64,000 nucleotides of DNA from Mycolicibacterium tokaiense. Lineage in GTDB: Bacteria > Actinomycetota > Actinomycetes > Mycobacteriales > Mycobacteriaceae. Made by a program: the position numbers and the translations under genes. Position 1 is the stretch's first letter, and the number at the start of each line of letters is the position of its first letter. This document shows positions 1 through 8,252 of this stretch, piece by piece. Location of the stretch: NCBI RefSeq assembly GCF_010725885.1, contig NZ_AP022600.1:620001-684000 (forward strand). Direction: 5' to 3'. The notes beneath the pieces are model-generated. The model saw nothing but the letters and a program-made list of their open reading frames with translations, was not told where the DNA came from and did not search any database.

Positions 1-591
1 GGCAAGCTGTACGTGGCCACCGGCGAACGCGGCACACCTGAACTGGCGCAGGATCTTTCGTCGTTGGGCGGCAAGATTCTGCGGATCAACCCCGACGGGT
101 CCATACCCGCGGACAACCCCGACCCGCAGTCACCGGTGTGGTCCTACGGCCACCGAAACGTGCAGGGGTTGGCGTGGGACCCGGCGGGGCGCATGTGGGC
201 CACGGAGTATGGCGCGCGAACCTGGGATGAACTCAATCTGATCCAACCGGGCGGCAACTACGGGTGGCCGACGGTGGAGGGCCGCGCTGGACGCGACGGC
301 CTGATCGACCCGGTGCTGCAGTGGTCTACCGACGAGGCATCGCCGTCCGGATTGGCCTACCACGCCGGGTCGCTCTGGGTGGCGGCGCTGCGCGGCCAGC
401 GGTTGATCCGGATCCCGGTCGCCGCCGACGGTGCGCTGGGACCGTCGTCTCCGTTGTTCGTCAACCAGTTCGGCCGCTTGCGCACGGTGGTCGGCGCACC
501 CGATGGTTCGCTGTGGTTCACCACGAGCAACCGCGACGGCCGCGGCGACGCCCGAGACGGGGATGACCGGATCCTGCAGTTCCGGGAGTGA
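1..591 (+). CDS. PQQ-dependent sugar dehydrogenase-like protein (C-terminal part)
   Basis: The reading frame is open from base 1, so the gene starts upstream of the window; about 196 C-terminal residues are present. The sequence reads as a glucose/sorbosone dehydrogenase beta-propeller: GGKILRINPDGS, VWSYGHRNVQGLAW, MWATEYGARTWDELN and GGNYGWP are typical blade motifs of that family. Such proteins are usually exported and oxidise sugars or other polyols with PQQ. The N-terminus, including any signal peptide, cannot be seen. The stop codon lies in a short inverted repeat shared with the convergent transporter gene. Family call is firm, substrate unknown. Confidence 0.88.
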   Translation, partial: GKLYVATGERGTPELAQDLSSLGGKILRINPDGSIPADNPDPQSPVWSYGHRNVQGLAWDPAGRMWATEYGARTWDELNLIQPGGNYGWPTVEGRAGRDGLIDPVLQWSTDEASPSGLAYHAGSLWVAALRGQRLIRIPVAADGALGPSSPLFVNQFGRLRTVVGAPDGSLWFTTSNRDGRGDARDGDDRILQFRE

Positions 592-612
592 GCCGGCGAT
601 CAGGTCGGCTCA
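589..612. terminator. Small inverted repeat spanning both convergent stop codons
   Basis: TGAGCCG (589-595) and CGGCTCA (606-612) form 7-bp arms around a 10-base loop. Each arm contains the stop codon of one of the two convergent genes, so the hairpin could end transcripts from both sides. There is no T-tract, as is usual in mycobacteria. The structure is short and could be chance. Confidence 0.35.
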
Positions 613-2001
613 TCGTCCGCCATCGGCCAGCTCGTACTCTTCCGGGGGCGGGGCGTCAGCGGTGCCGGGAACCTCGGTGCCGTTGATGGGGCAACGGGCC
701 GTCTCCGGCATCCGGATCAGCGCCAGAGCGCCGACCACGCACGAGGCCATCATATAGAACGCGGGCCACAGGTTGTTGCCCGTCTCTCCCACCAGCCACT
801 CGTTCACCGCGGGTGCCGTCCCACCGAAGATCGACGTCGAAACGTTGTAGGCGATCGCGAAACCGGCGAACCTCACCTGGGTGGGGAACAGCGCGGGGAA
901 CGTCGCTGAGATGGTGGCCAACTGCGGGACGTAGAGCAGACCCAGTACTGCGAAGCCGATCAGAGCTCCGATGGGTCCGGTGGACATCAGCATGAACATC
1001 GGCACCACGGCCACGAACAGTCCGACCAGAGACACCCACCACAGCGGCTTGCGGCCCACCCGGTCCGACAGCAGACCTGCGAACGGGAGGAACACCATCA
1101 TGGCGAGCTGCCCGATGATGGGGATCACCAGCGACATGTCGGTGGACAGCCCGATGGAGGTCTCCAGGTAGGTCGGCATGTAGCTCAGCAGCGTGTAGTT
1201 CACGACGTTGAGCGCCACCACCAGACCGGCGAGACGCACGATGGGGCCGCGGTACTGCGTCACCAGACTCCTGAACCCGGAGCTGACGTTCTCGTCCTGC
1301 CCGGACTCCTCCAGTTCCCGGTACACCGGGGACTCCTGCAGCTTCGAGCGCAGGTAGAACCCGATGAGCCCCAACGGGGCGGCGATCAGAAACGGGACCC
1401 GCCATCCCCACTCCTGCATCTGGTCGTCGGGCAGCACCAGCGAGACGGTGAGCATCAGCAACGCGCCCGCGGAAAAGCCCGCCAGTGTGCCGAATTCCAG
1501 GAAGCTGCCCAACAGACCGCGGCGGCGCGAGGGCGCGTACTCGGCCATGAAGGTGGCCGCTCCGCCGTACTCGCCGCCGGTGGAGAAGCCCTGCACCATC
1601 CGCAGGACCACCAGCAGCACCGGCGCCCAGAACCCGATGGACGCGTAGGAGGGCACCAGGCCGACGCAGAAGGTGGCCGCAGCCATCAGCAGAATCGTCA
1701 TGGCCAGGACCCGCTTGCGGCCCAACTTGTCCCCCAGGGGCCCCCAGACGAATCCGCCCAGCGGCCTCATCAGGAAGGACACCGCGAACGTCATCAACGC
1801 CAGCAGTGTGCTGCGCTGTGTGTCGCCCGGGAACATCGCCGCCGAAATGTAGGTCACGCCGTAGGCATAGATGCCGTAGTCGAACCATTCGGTGGCGTTG
1901 CCGATGGCGGATGCCGCGATGGCTCGTCGCACATCGCGTTTCGGCGGTGCCGGCACCGACGCCGACGCCGACCCGTCCGGTGTTCCTTCTTCGCGGACCA
2001 T
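610..2001 (-). CDS. MFS transporter, metabolite:H+ symporter family (ProP-like)
   Basis: This 463-residue, 12-helix major facilitator resembles the MHS subfamily (ProP, KgtP, ShiA). Visible marks are the N-terminal AIGNATEWFDYGIY signature, the loop 2-3 motif GPLGDKLGRKR, and RMVQGFSTGGEYGGAA in helix 4. The ATG at 2001 is chosen over the longer frame to 2034 because AGGAG sits at 2006-2010, four bases upstream of it. The gene is divergent from ectABCD across 450 bp. That placement suggests uptake of a compatible solute (betaine, proline or ectoine), which is inference; MHS proteins also carry organic acids. Confidence 0.9.
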   Translation of the reverse strand: MVREEGTPDGSASASVPAPPKRDVRRAIAASAIGNATEWFDYGIYAYGVTYISAAMFPGDTQRSTLLALMTFAVSFLMRPLGGFVWGPLGDKLGRKRVLAMTILLMAAATFCVGLVPSYASIGFWAPVLLVVLRMVQGFSTGGEYGGAATFMAEYAPSRRRGLLGSFLEFGTLAGFSAGALLMLTVSLVLPDDQMQEWGWRVPFLIAAPLGLIGFYLRSKLQESPVYRELEESGQDENVSSGFRSLVTQYRGPIVRLAGLVVALNVVNYTLLSYMPTYLETSIGLSTDMSLVIPIIGQLAMMVFLPFAGLLSDRVGRKPLWWVSLVGLFVAVVPMFMLMSTGPIGALIGFAVLGLLYVPQLATISATFPALFPTQVRFAGFAIAYNVSTSIFGGTAPAVNEWLVGETGNNLWPAFYMMASCVVGALALIRMPETARCPINGTEVPGTADAPPPEEYELADGGR

Positions 2002-2454
2002 GATTCTCCTCGCGTAGCGGTCGCCGCTGCACACCGAGGCAGCGCGCGCCGGCAGCGGCTGTGTGCACTGCGATATGTCCGCAGCAGACGTGGGGTCGGA
2101 ATTTCACGTTACAACGGGGGCGTTTTCGTGTGGCGTCCGGCCCCGGTCCGCGCGAGGGAACGGGTGCGCGTCGGGCGACCCGACCGATCTCCGTTCCACG
2201 AAACGAGTTCGGATTGTTGCTTTTTCGCGAAAGAGCGCGAATTCCGTTGCAGCACAGCGTTTCTAACGCAGATACGGCAAGACACCACAGCGCCGAAAGA
2301 TAACGATCCGATAACAGAAGTCGGCGGCGGTTGTGCGCTTGCAGGCGCCGTCTCGGCTGGTGAGGCGCGATATGTGACCACAGTGGCGCAACGACGGTGC
2401 CTGGATTCCGGAGCGAAGTCTCGTTACCTTCGCCGTGCCGATTGACGTGAACTG
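2002..2454. promoter_or_regulatory. Divergent intergenic region between the ProP-like gene and ectA, with repeats
   Basis: No gene is seen in these 453 bases, which must hold the promoters for both directions. Two ordered elements stand out. TTTCGCGAAA at 2223-2232 is a perfect 10-bp palindrome. GATAAC occurs twice, at 2299-2304 and 2310-2315, 11 bp apart, i.e. on the same helix face. Direct repeats spaced one turn apart are typical of OmpR-family regulators; corynebacterial MtrA, which controls osmoprotectant genes, is one candidate. The regulatory role is inferred. Confidence 0.4.
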
Positions 2455-3087
2455 ATGATGATGCGAATGGCTGGTTCGGTAGTGGATGACACAGAACGAA
2501 GGCGTTCTGACGGCGGTGAGGGCGTCGCTCAGTCGTGGACCTCAAGACCACGAAACGCCACCGCCGAACACAATTCGTGGTCGTCGTTCCTGCGCCATCC
2601 CACCGACACCGACGCCTCGGACATGCAGGCGCTGGTGGCCGGCACGGGAATTCTGGATGTCAACTCCACCTACGCGTACCTGCTGCTGGCCAGCGATTTC
2701 GCCGAGACCTGCATCATCGCGCGGCGCGACGATGAGGTGTGCGGGCTGGTCACCGGATACCACCCGCCGTCACGACCCGAGGTGTTGTTCGTGTGGCAGG
2801 TGGCCGTCGCCGAGCGGGCGCGCGGCACCGGTTTGGCCGTGACCATGCTCGACGAGCTGGTCCGGCGCGTCCGCGATGCCCGGCAGGGCCATCCCATCAC
2901 TGTCGAGACCACTGTCGCTCCCACCAACGTGCCCTCGCGTGCCCTGTTCGGCGCCTTCGCCCGGCGCCATGGTGTTCCGCTGGTGGAGAAACCACGTTTC
3001 GCAGCAGCACAATTCGGCAGCGACGGTGCGCACGAGGACGAACCGACACTGCGCATCGGACCGATCCTCGCCGCCGTCCCAGGCTGA
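2455..3087 (+). CDS. ectA: L-2,4-diaminobutyrate N-gamma-acetyltransferase
   Basis: First gene of a complete ectABCD operon. EctA is a GNAT-fold enzyme that acetylates 2,4-diaminobutyrate with acetyl-CoA. The 210-residue protein shows the family stretch LDVNSTYAYLLLASDFAETC, with small changes, around residues 65-85. The acetyl-CoA region around VWQVAVAERARGTGLAVTML follows, then TVETTVAPTNVPSRALFGAFARR-type sequence near residues 155-175. Several ATGs lie in a row (2455, 2458, 2461, 2467) and no strong ribosome site precedes them, so the exact start is uncertain; the first roughly 45 residues are poorly conserved in the family. It lies 49 bp upstream of ectB. Confidence 0.93.
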   Translation: MMMRMAGSVVDDTERRRSDGGEGVAQSWTSRPRNATAEHNSWSSFLRHPTDTDASDMQALVAGTGILDVNSTYAYLLLASDFAETCIIARRDDEVCGLVTGYHPPSRPEVLFVWQVAVAERARGTGLAVTMLDELVRRVRDARQGHPITVETTVAPTNVPSRALFGAFARRHGVPLVEKPRFAAAQFGSDGAHEDEPTLRIGPILAAVPG

Positions 3088-3136
3088 CGTCCGCACCGCT
3101 GGAGCACGCCCGACACAGTGTCAGAAGAAAGGATTC

Positions 3137-4429
3137 ATGACCGCACAATCGATTGCCGTCCCCACGCTCGAATCACCCATCGCCGAGGTGTTCGCCTCGG
3201 TGGAGTCCGAAGTGCGCAGCTACTGTCGCAACTGGCCCACCACCATGGTCACGGCGCAAGGCTCGTGGATCACCGACAGCACCGGACGGCGCTATCTCGA
3301 CTTCTTCGCCGGCGCCGGCGCACTGAACTACGGCCACAACAATCCGCTGCTCAAACAGGCTCTGATCGACTACTTGGTCAACGACGGTATCGTGCATTCC
3401 CTCGACATGGCCACGGCCGCCAAGGCCGATTTCCTCGAGACCTTCGACCAGCTGATCCTGCAGCCCCGGGGTCTCGACTACAAGGTCCAGTTCCCCGGAC
3501 CGACGGGCGCCAACTCGGTGGAGGCGGCCCTCAAGCTGGCCAGGAAGGTGACCGGCCGCGAGTCGATCATCAGTTTCACCAACGCTTTTCACGGAATGAC
3601 GCTGGGCGCCCTGTCGGTCACCGGAAACTCGATGAAGCGCGCCGGTGCCGGAATTCCACTGGTGCACGCCACTCCGATGCCCTATGACAACTATTTCGGC
3701 GGTATCACCGAGGACTTCCTCTGGTTCGAGCGGGTGCTTGACGATTTTGGTGGCGGGCTCAACACTCCGGCTGCTGTGATCGTCGAGACGGTCCAGGGTG
3801 AGGGCGGGCTCAATGTCGCGCGGCCGGAGTGGCTGCGCGCCCTCGCCGACCTCTGCCGGCGCCGCGACATCCTGCTCATCGTCGACGACGTGCAGATGGG
3901 CTGCGGCCGGACCGGACCCTTCTTCAGCTTCGAAGACGCCGGCATCGTTCCCGACATCGTCACACTGTCGAAGTCCATCAGCGGGTACGGGTTGCCGATG
4001 GCGCTGACGTTGTTACGCCGTGATCTCGATGTGTGGTCCCCCGGAGAGCACAACGGGACCTTCCGCGGACACAACCCGGCCTTCGTCACCGCCACCGTCG
4101 CCCTGAAAAACTACTGGGAGACGGCGAATTTCGCCGAGGAAACCAAGACCAAGGGTGATTACCTCCGTCGGCGCCTCGAGGGCATCGCCGACGCACACCC
4201 CGGCGTCAGCACCCGGGGCCGGGGCATGGCGCAGGGGCTGAAGTTCGACGACGAGTCGTCGGCAGCCGCCGTGTGCCGGCGGTCCTTCGAGCACGGACTG
4301 TTGATGGAGACCAGCGGACCCCGAGACGAGGTGGTGAAGCTGCTGCCTGCTCTGACCACCTCGATCGACGACCTGGACACCGGGCTGGATGTGCTGGCCG
4401 AGTCGCTCGCCACCGTGGCGTCCTCCTGA
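3137..4429 (+). CDS. ectB: Diaminobutyrate--2-oxoglutarate transaminase
   Basis: A class-III PLP aminotransferase making 2,4-diaminobutyrate from aspartate semialdehyde, 430 residues, the usual EctB length. Motifs in order: DFFAGAGALNYGHNNP, FPGPTGANSVEAALKLAR, NAFHGMTLGALSVTGN, IVDDVQMGCGRTG (with the cofactor Asp), and TLSKSISGYGLPMA, whose Lys should bind PLP. The ATG at 3137 is preferred over the open frame extending to 2876 because AGAAAGGA lies just upstream and the family begins here. ectC follows 26 bp downstream with its own AAAGGAG site. Confidence 0.96.
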   Translation: MTAQSIAVPTLESPIAEVFASVESEVRSYCRNWPTTMVTAQGSWITDSTGRRYLDFFAGAGALNYGHNNPLLKQALIDYLVNDGIVHSLDMATAAKADFLETFDQLILQPRGLDYKVQFPGPTGANSVEAALKLARKVTGRESIISFTNAFHGMTLGALSVTGNSMKRAGAGIPLVHATPMPYDNYFGGITEDFLWFERVLDDFGGGLNTPAAVIVETVQGEGGLNVARPEWLRALADLCRRRDILLIVDDVQMGCGRTGPFFSFEDAGIVPDIVTLSKSISGYGLPMALTLLRRDLDVWSPGEHNGTFRGHNPAFVTATVALKNYWETANFAEETKTKGDYLRRRLEGIADAHPGVSTRGRGMAQGLKFDDESSAAAVCRRSFEHGLLMETSGPRDEVVKLLPALTTSIDDLDTGLDVLAESLATVASS

Positions 4430-4455
4430 CAATCTGACGAAAGGAGTGGGGGTCG

Positions 4456-4842
4456 ATGATCGTTCGAACCACCCATGAGATCACCGGAACCGACCGTGAC
4501 GTCTCGGCAAAGGATTGGCGCTCCAAGCGCATCGTCCTGGCCGGCGACGGCGTTGGGTTCTCGTTCCACGAGACCACCATCAATGCGGACTCGGTGAGCG
4601 AATTCCACTACCGCCATCATGTCGAAGCGGTCTGGGTGGTGGACGGGTCCGGCACCCTGACCGATCTCGAGACCGGCCAGTCCTATCCACTGGCCCCGGG
4701 GACCATGTATCTGCTCAATGGTCATGAGCGCCACCGGGTGACCTGCGACGAGCAGTTGCGGATGCTGTGTGTGTTCAATCCGCCCGTCACCGGTCAAGAG
4801 GTTCATGACGAGTCCGGCGCCTACCCGGCAAGCGTCTCATGA
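4456..4842 (+). CDS. ectC: L-ectoine synthase
   Basis: This 128-residue cupin enzyme cyclises N-gamma-acetyl-diaminobutyrate to ectoine. It matches the family over its full length: MIVRT start, the FSFHETTINA strand, EFHYRHHVEAVWVVDG with probable metal-binding residues, and MYLLNGHERHRV near residues 75-86. A ribosome site (AAAGGAG) precedes the ATG. The 3' end overlaps ectD by four bases (ATGA), so the two are translationally coupled. Confidence 0.97.
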   Translation: MIVRTTHEITGTDRDVSAKDWRSKRIVLAGDGVGFSFHETTINADSVSEFHYRHHVEAVWVVDGSGTLTDLETGQSYPLAPGTMYLLNGHERHRVTCDEQLRMLCVFNPPVTGQEVHDESGAYPASVS

Positions 4843-5741
4843 GCGCGCCCAGCGTTGCGCCGCTGCGCGACACCTATCCCACCCGGCTGGACCATGCGGC
4901 CCAGCCCATCGCACGCATCGAGCCCACCGTGTGGGCCACGGAGTTCAGCGGACCATTGGACGCCGGCGCACTCGAGACGATGGATCGTCGCGGTTACCTG
5001 CTGCGGCCCTCGACGGTGGGGCCGGACTGGATACCGCCGCTGACCCAGGAGCTGGAACGCATCGGAAGCGCGCTGGGCGACGATCCCAGGATCATCCGCG
5101 AGCCCGGTGGCAGCGTGCGTTCCATCTTCCAGCCGCACCTGCTCAGCGAGGTGATCGAGGAGGTGCTCGGCCTGGATACGGTACTGCCGGTGGCGCGCCA
5201 GTTGCTGGGCAGCGACGTGTACCTGCATCAGGCCAGGATCAACGTGATGCCGGGCTTCGTCGGCACCGGCTTCTACTGGCATTCGGACTTCGAGACCTGG
5301 CACGCGGAAGACGGGATGCCGTCCATGCGGGCGGTGTCGTGTTCGATTTCGCTATCGGACAACTTCCCCTACAACGGTGCGCTGATGGTCATGCCGGGCT
5401 CACACCGGACCTTCTACCCGTGTGTCGGTCAGACTCCCGCCGACAACCACCGAAACTCTTTGGTGAAGCAGGAGCTCGGGGTTCCGGATCGGGCAACACT
5501 GACCGAGGCGGCCACCCGCTTCGGCATCGATCAGGCGGTGGGCACCGCCGGTACGGGGCTGTGGTTCGACTCGAACCTGATGCACGGCTCCGGTTCCAAC
5601 ATCACCCCTTTCCCACGCTCCAACGTCTTCCTGGTGTTCAACTCGGTGGAGAATCAACTCGGCCACCCATACGCCGCTGCGTCGCCGCGCCCCGAATACC
5701 TTGCCGCGCGGGAGGTTCAACCGCTGCGCTCCGGTCTCTGA
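4839..5741 (+). CDS. ectD: Ectoine 5-hydroxylase
   Basis: An Fe(II)/2-oxoglutarate dioxygenase of the PhyH superfamily converting ectoine to 5-hydroxyectoine, 300 residues. The EctD signature is clear around residues 145-162 (FYWHSDFETWHAEDGMP), giving His and Asp iron ligands. A later His in LMHGSGSN near residue 248 fits as the third ligand. It overlaps ectC by four bases and closes the operon. Its presence implies the cell makes hydroxyectoine, often linked to heat or desiccation tolerance. Confidence 0.96.
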   Translation: MSAPSVAPLRDTYPTRLDHAAQPIARIEPTVWATEFSGPLDAGALETMDRRGYLLRPSTVGPDWIPPLTQELERIGSALGDDPRIIREPGGSVRSIFQPHLLSEVIEEVLGLDTVLPVARQLLGSDVYLHQARINVMPGFVGTGFYWHSDFETWHAEDGMPSMRAVSCSISLSDNFPYNGALMVMPGSHRTFYPCVGQTPADNHRNSLVKQELGVPDRATLTEAATRFGIDQAVGTAGTGLWFDSNLMHGSGSNITPFPRSNVFLVFNSVENQLGHPYAAASPRPEYLAAREVQPLRSGL

Positions 5742-5758
5742 GCAGCCGGCTCCGCCGC

Positions 5759-6982
5759 CTACTTGTCGCTGAGCGGCTGCAGCGGCCTCGGATCGTCCGC
5801 CACCTCGTTGGTGACCACCGGGCGTCGGAACGCCGAGGACACCAGGCGAAAGCGCAGCGTCGTATCTGACTGTCGGAACAGTGAATTCATCGCCGACATG
5901 GTTCCGCGCAGATCGTCGCGCGCGGTCAGGTAGGTCCACCGGTGCGGCTCGGGCAGCGCGAAGAACCGCTCGAAGAATCCGGGTACGTCGCGGGGCGGCA
6001 TGCGCAGCAGCGCCTCCAGTCCGATCCGCCGGAACTGGTGGACCGCCAGCGCTGCGGGCGGCCACACGGCGCGCTGGGCGGCCGCCAATGCACGGCCGGG
6101 GCGCTGCGGCAGATTCGCGGCGATCGCGTCAGCCACCCGCGGGGCCAGATGCAGTGACGTCGCGAGGCTGAAGCCGGTGGCCGGGTGAACCAGCGGCGCT
6201 GACGCCCCGAAGGCCAGCACACCCCGTCCGCGGTGGCGGGGATGATCCACCCGGAACGAGACCCGTTCGGTGCGCGCCTGCTCAGCGGGCCTGATGCCGT
6301 AGGTCGCCAGCCGGGCGTGCAGTCGGCGGCGCAGCGTCGCCAGCGGCAGTCCGGGCCGGCGCGCCAACGACGTCTCCTCCGCCAGCACGTCACCGCCGCC
6401 CAGCGGCACCACGTACAGGAACGTCGGCCAGCCGTCTTCGCCGTGATCGGCCCGCCAGTCCATGAACAGCGCCTCGCCGGGGGCGGTGAGCGGGGCAGCG
6501 GTCTCCTCGTCGAGGATGACGCCGAACGCGGTCTGCTCAGCCGGCAGCCGCGGGGAGGGCGTCCGATCCAGCGGGCGCCATCGCCCGGCAGCGTCCACCA
6601 CCACCGACGCGCGCAGCTGTGTGCCGTCGGCCAGTGCCACCACACCCGGTTCGGGTGAACCCACCGCGCGTCCGCGATGGAAACGCACGCCCGCGAGCTG
6701 GGCGCGCAGATGTGCCTGCAGGGCGGGAACGTCGAGGACGGCGTAATCCCAGCCCAGGCGGTGTTCGCCGATTGCCACCGCGCGGCCTGCAGCGCGCGCG
6801 GCCACCACCGTCTCGGGCAGATCGTGCGGTAATTCTCGCCACCACATGCCGTAGGTCGCAGTCCAGGACCGGTCAGGGGCGGGGTCCAGGACAGCGGTGT
6901 CCAGGCCGCGGTGTGCGCATGCGGAGGCCAGCGCCAACCCGGCGGGCCCCGCTCCAACCACCAGAACGTCCATCGGCTCCAT
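5759..6982 (-). CDS. Lycopene cyclase family flavoprotein
   Basis: A roughly 407-residue FAD enzyme of the lycopene beta-cyclase (CrtL/CrtY) type. The N-terminal dinucleotide motif MDVLVVGAGPAGLALASAC is followed by a family-typical TYGMWWREL stretch, DYAVLDVPALQ, and HPATGFSLATSLHLAPRVA towards the C-terminus. Such enzymes cyclise lycopene ends to beta-ionone rings. Starts are possible at 6982 (MEPMDV) and 6973 (MDVLVV). No other carotenoid gene is next to it, so the substrate in this cell is not proven. Confidence 0.85.
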   Translation of the reverse strand: MEPMDVLVVGAGPAGLALASACAHRGLDTAVLDPAPDRSWTATYGMWWRELPHDLPETVVAARAAGRAVAIGEHRLGWDYAVLDVPALQAHLRAQLAGVRFHRGRAVGSPEPGVVALADGTQLRASVVVDAAGRWRPLDRTPSPRLPAEQTAFGVILDEETAAPLTAPGEALFMDWRADHGEDGWPTFLYVVPLGGGDVLAEETSLARRPGLPLATLRRRLHARLATYGIRPAEQARTERVSFRVDHPRHRGRGVLAFGASAPLVHPATGFSLATSLHLAPRVADAIAANLPQRPGRALAAAQRAVWPPAALAVHQFRRIGLEALLRMPPRDVPGFFERFFALPEPHRWTYLTARDDLRGTMSAMNSLFRQSDTTLRFRLVSSAFRRPVVTNEVADDPRPLQPLSDK

Positions 6983-7059
6983 CGTGCCTGGCCCGCTGGG
7001 ATACGTACAGGGCAACCCCGGTGGGTACCCGGCCGTCAGGGACGGCGGAGGAGAAGCAG

Positions 7060-7194
7060 TTGGGCAAGGACACCGAGACGAAGATCTGCGCCGCGTGCGG
7101 GCGTCCGTTCCACAACCGCAAGAAGTGGCGGTCCCGGGGTCAGTGGGACCAGATTCTGTACTGCTCGCGCCGCTGCCGGGGTGCGGCGCGCTGA
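7060..7194 (+). CDS. DUF2256 small zinc-ribbon-like protein
   Basis: A 44-residue protein with the DUF2256 pattern: KTKICAACGRPF-like start, NRKKW, and QILYCSRRCR, giving two Cys pairs that probably bind zinc. The start is TTG at 7060; a strong GGAGGAGA ribosome site sits about six bases upstream. Function of the family is unknown, and it is often found near photolyase-type flavoprotein genes. It is divergent from the lycopene-cyclase-like gene and convergent with the FAD oxidoreductase downstream. Confidence 0.75.
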   Translation: MGKDTETKICAACGRPFHNRKKWRSRGQWDQILYCSRRCRGAAR

Positions 7195-7199
7195 GGCGG

Positions 7200-8126
7200 C
7201 TACGTCAGGGTGTCCGCGAGCGCGGCGCCCAGCCGCCGGCCGGACAGCCAGGCCGACTCGACCCGTGGGGAGCCTGAGGCACACCAGGCATCACCGCAGA
7301 TCCCCAGCGGACGCCCAGCGGTGGCCAGGCCGAATTCCGCGTCGCCATGGGTGTCTGCGGGTTTGGCGAACGTCCAGCGGTGGGCGTGGGTCCACGACGG
7401 CGCCGCGGTGATGTCGAGCAGCCGGGCCACGGCGGCGAGCACCGGCGCCACCGCGTCGTCCGGGCGGTCGAGGTGACTGCGGGCGCGGGCGGCGGTGGTG
7501 TGCGCGACCAGAACAGCAGCGCCGTCCCCGCGCCGCGCCCCGTCGTCGGCGATGAACGACACGTCGGGGTCGTCGTTGACGAACGCGGCGTCGGCCAAGG
7601 CCCAGCGCCGATCGGGCCACCCCGCCGCGACGGCGATCACCGGCTCGTACTCCACCCACTCGCTCGCATCAGGTGCGAGCCGCGCGGCTTGCGGATCGGG
7701 CATGGCCAGGACCACCGCGTCGTGGGTCAGTTCGTCGAGGGACTCGACTGCCGACTCCAGGCGCACCTCCGCGGGCAGCAGGTCGCGCACCAGCGAGCGC
7801 AGCCCGTCAGGGGTCGCGAAGCGCACCGGCCCGGTGGTGGCGTCGCCGCCATCCGGGGAGAGCACGTCGAAGGTGTCCGTCCACGGGCGCGTCAGCCCGC
7901 GGGCGGTCCACCCGTCGACGACGGCGGCGAAGTCCGGGTCTTTCACCGTGAAGTACGCGGCGCCCAGGTCCACGCGACGGCCGTGCAGCGTCGGTGACGC
8001 CATCCGTCCCCCGGGAGCCCGGCCCCGCTCGAAGATCTCGGCGGCGACGCCCCGCTCCGCAAGGGCCTGGGCGCAGGCCACCCCGGACAGACCCGCTCCG
8101 ATGACTGCGACCCGTGGTGATGCCAT
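7200..8126 (-). CDS. NAD(P)/FAD-dependent oxidoreductase (renalase/amine-oxidase-like)
   Basis: A 308-residue flavoprotein. The Rossmann motif VAVIGAGLSGVACAQALAERG opens the protein, followed by EIFERGRAPGGRMAS near residue 35, as in renalase and other small amine-oxidase-fold proteins. GICGDAW near the C-terminus completes the FAD site. Start at 8126 (MASPRVAV) rather than 8150 because the Rossmann strand then begins at the usual distance. Natural substrate unknown. Confidence 0.82.
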   Translation of the reverse strand: MASPRVAVIGAGLSGVACAQALAERGVAAEIFERGRAPGGRMASPTLHGRRVDLGAAYFTVKDPDFAAVVDGWTARGLTRPWTDTFDVLSPDGGDATTGPVRFATPDGLRSLVRDLLPAEVRLESAVESLDELTHDAVVLAMPDPQAARLAPDASEWVEYEPVIAVAAGWPDRRWALADAAFVNDDPDVSFIADDGARRGDGAAVLVAHTTAARARSHLDRPDDAVAPVLAAVARLLDITAAPSWTHAHRWTFAKPADTHGDAEFGLATAGRPLGICGDAWCASGSPRVESAWLSGRRLGAALADTLT

Positions 8127-8252
8127 GCCCGCGACAGTAGCCGGGCGCACCGGCGGGTCCGACCGGACGACGGTCGTGGTTGCCGGCGCTGCTCGAAAAA
8201 CGACCGACGAGGCGGTGCCCGGCTAGTAAATTCCCGCCTCAGGAGGATTGTG

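Noticed and set aside
656..2551. 631-codon open frame on the minus strand overlapping the ProP-like gene
   Set aside because: It is an out-of-frame shadow of a GC-rich gene; the translation is low-complexity Arg/Pro/Gly without any family signature.
5741..5759. Hairpin between ectD and the lycopene-cyclase-like gene
   Set aside because: Only short, overlapping self-complementary GC stretches are present; no clear stem-loop of terminator length.
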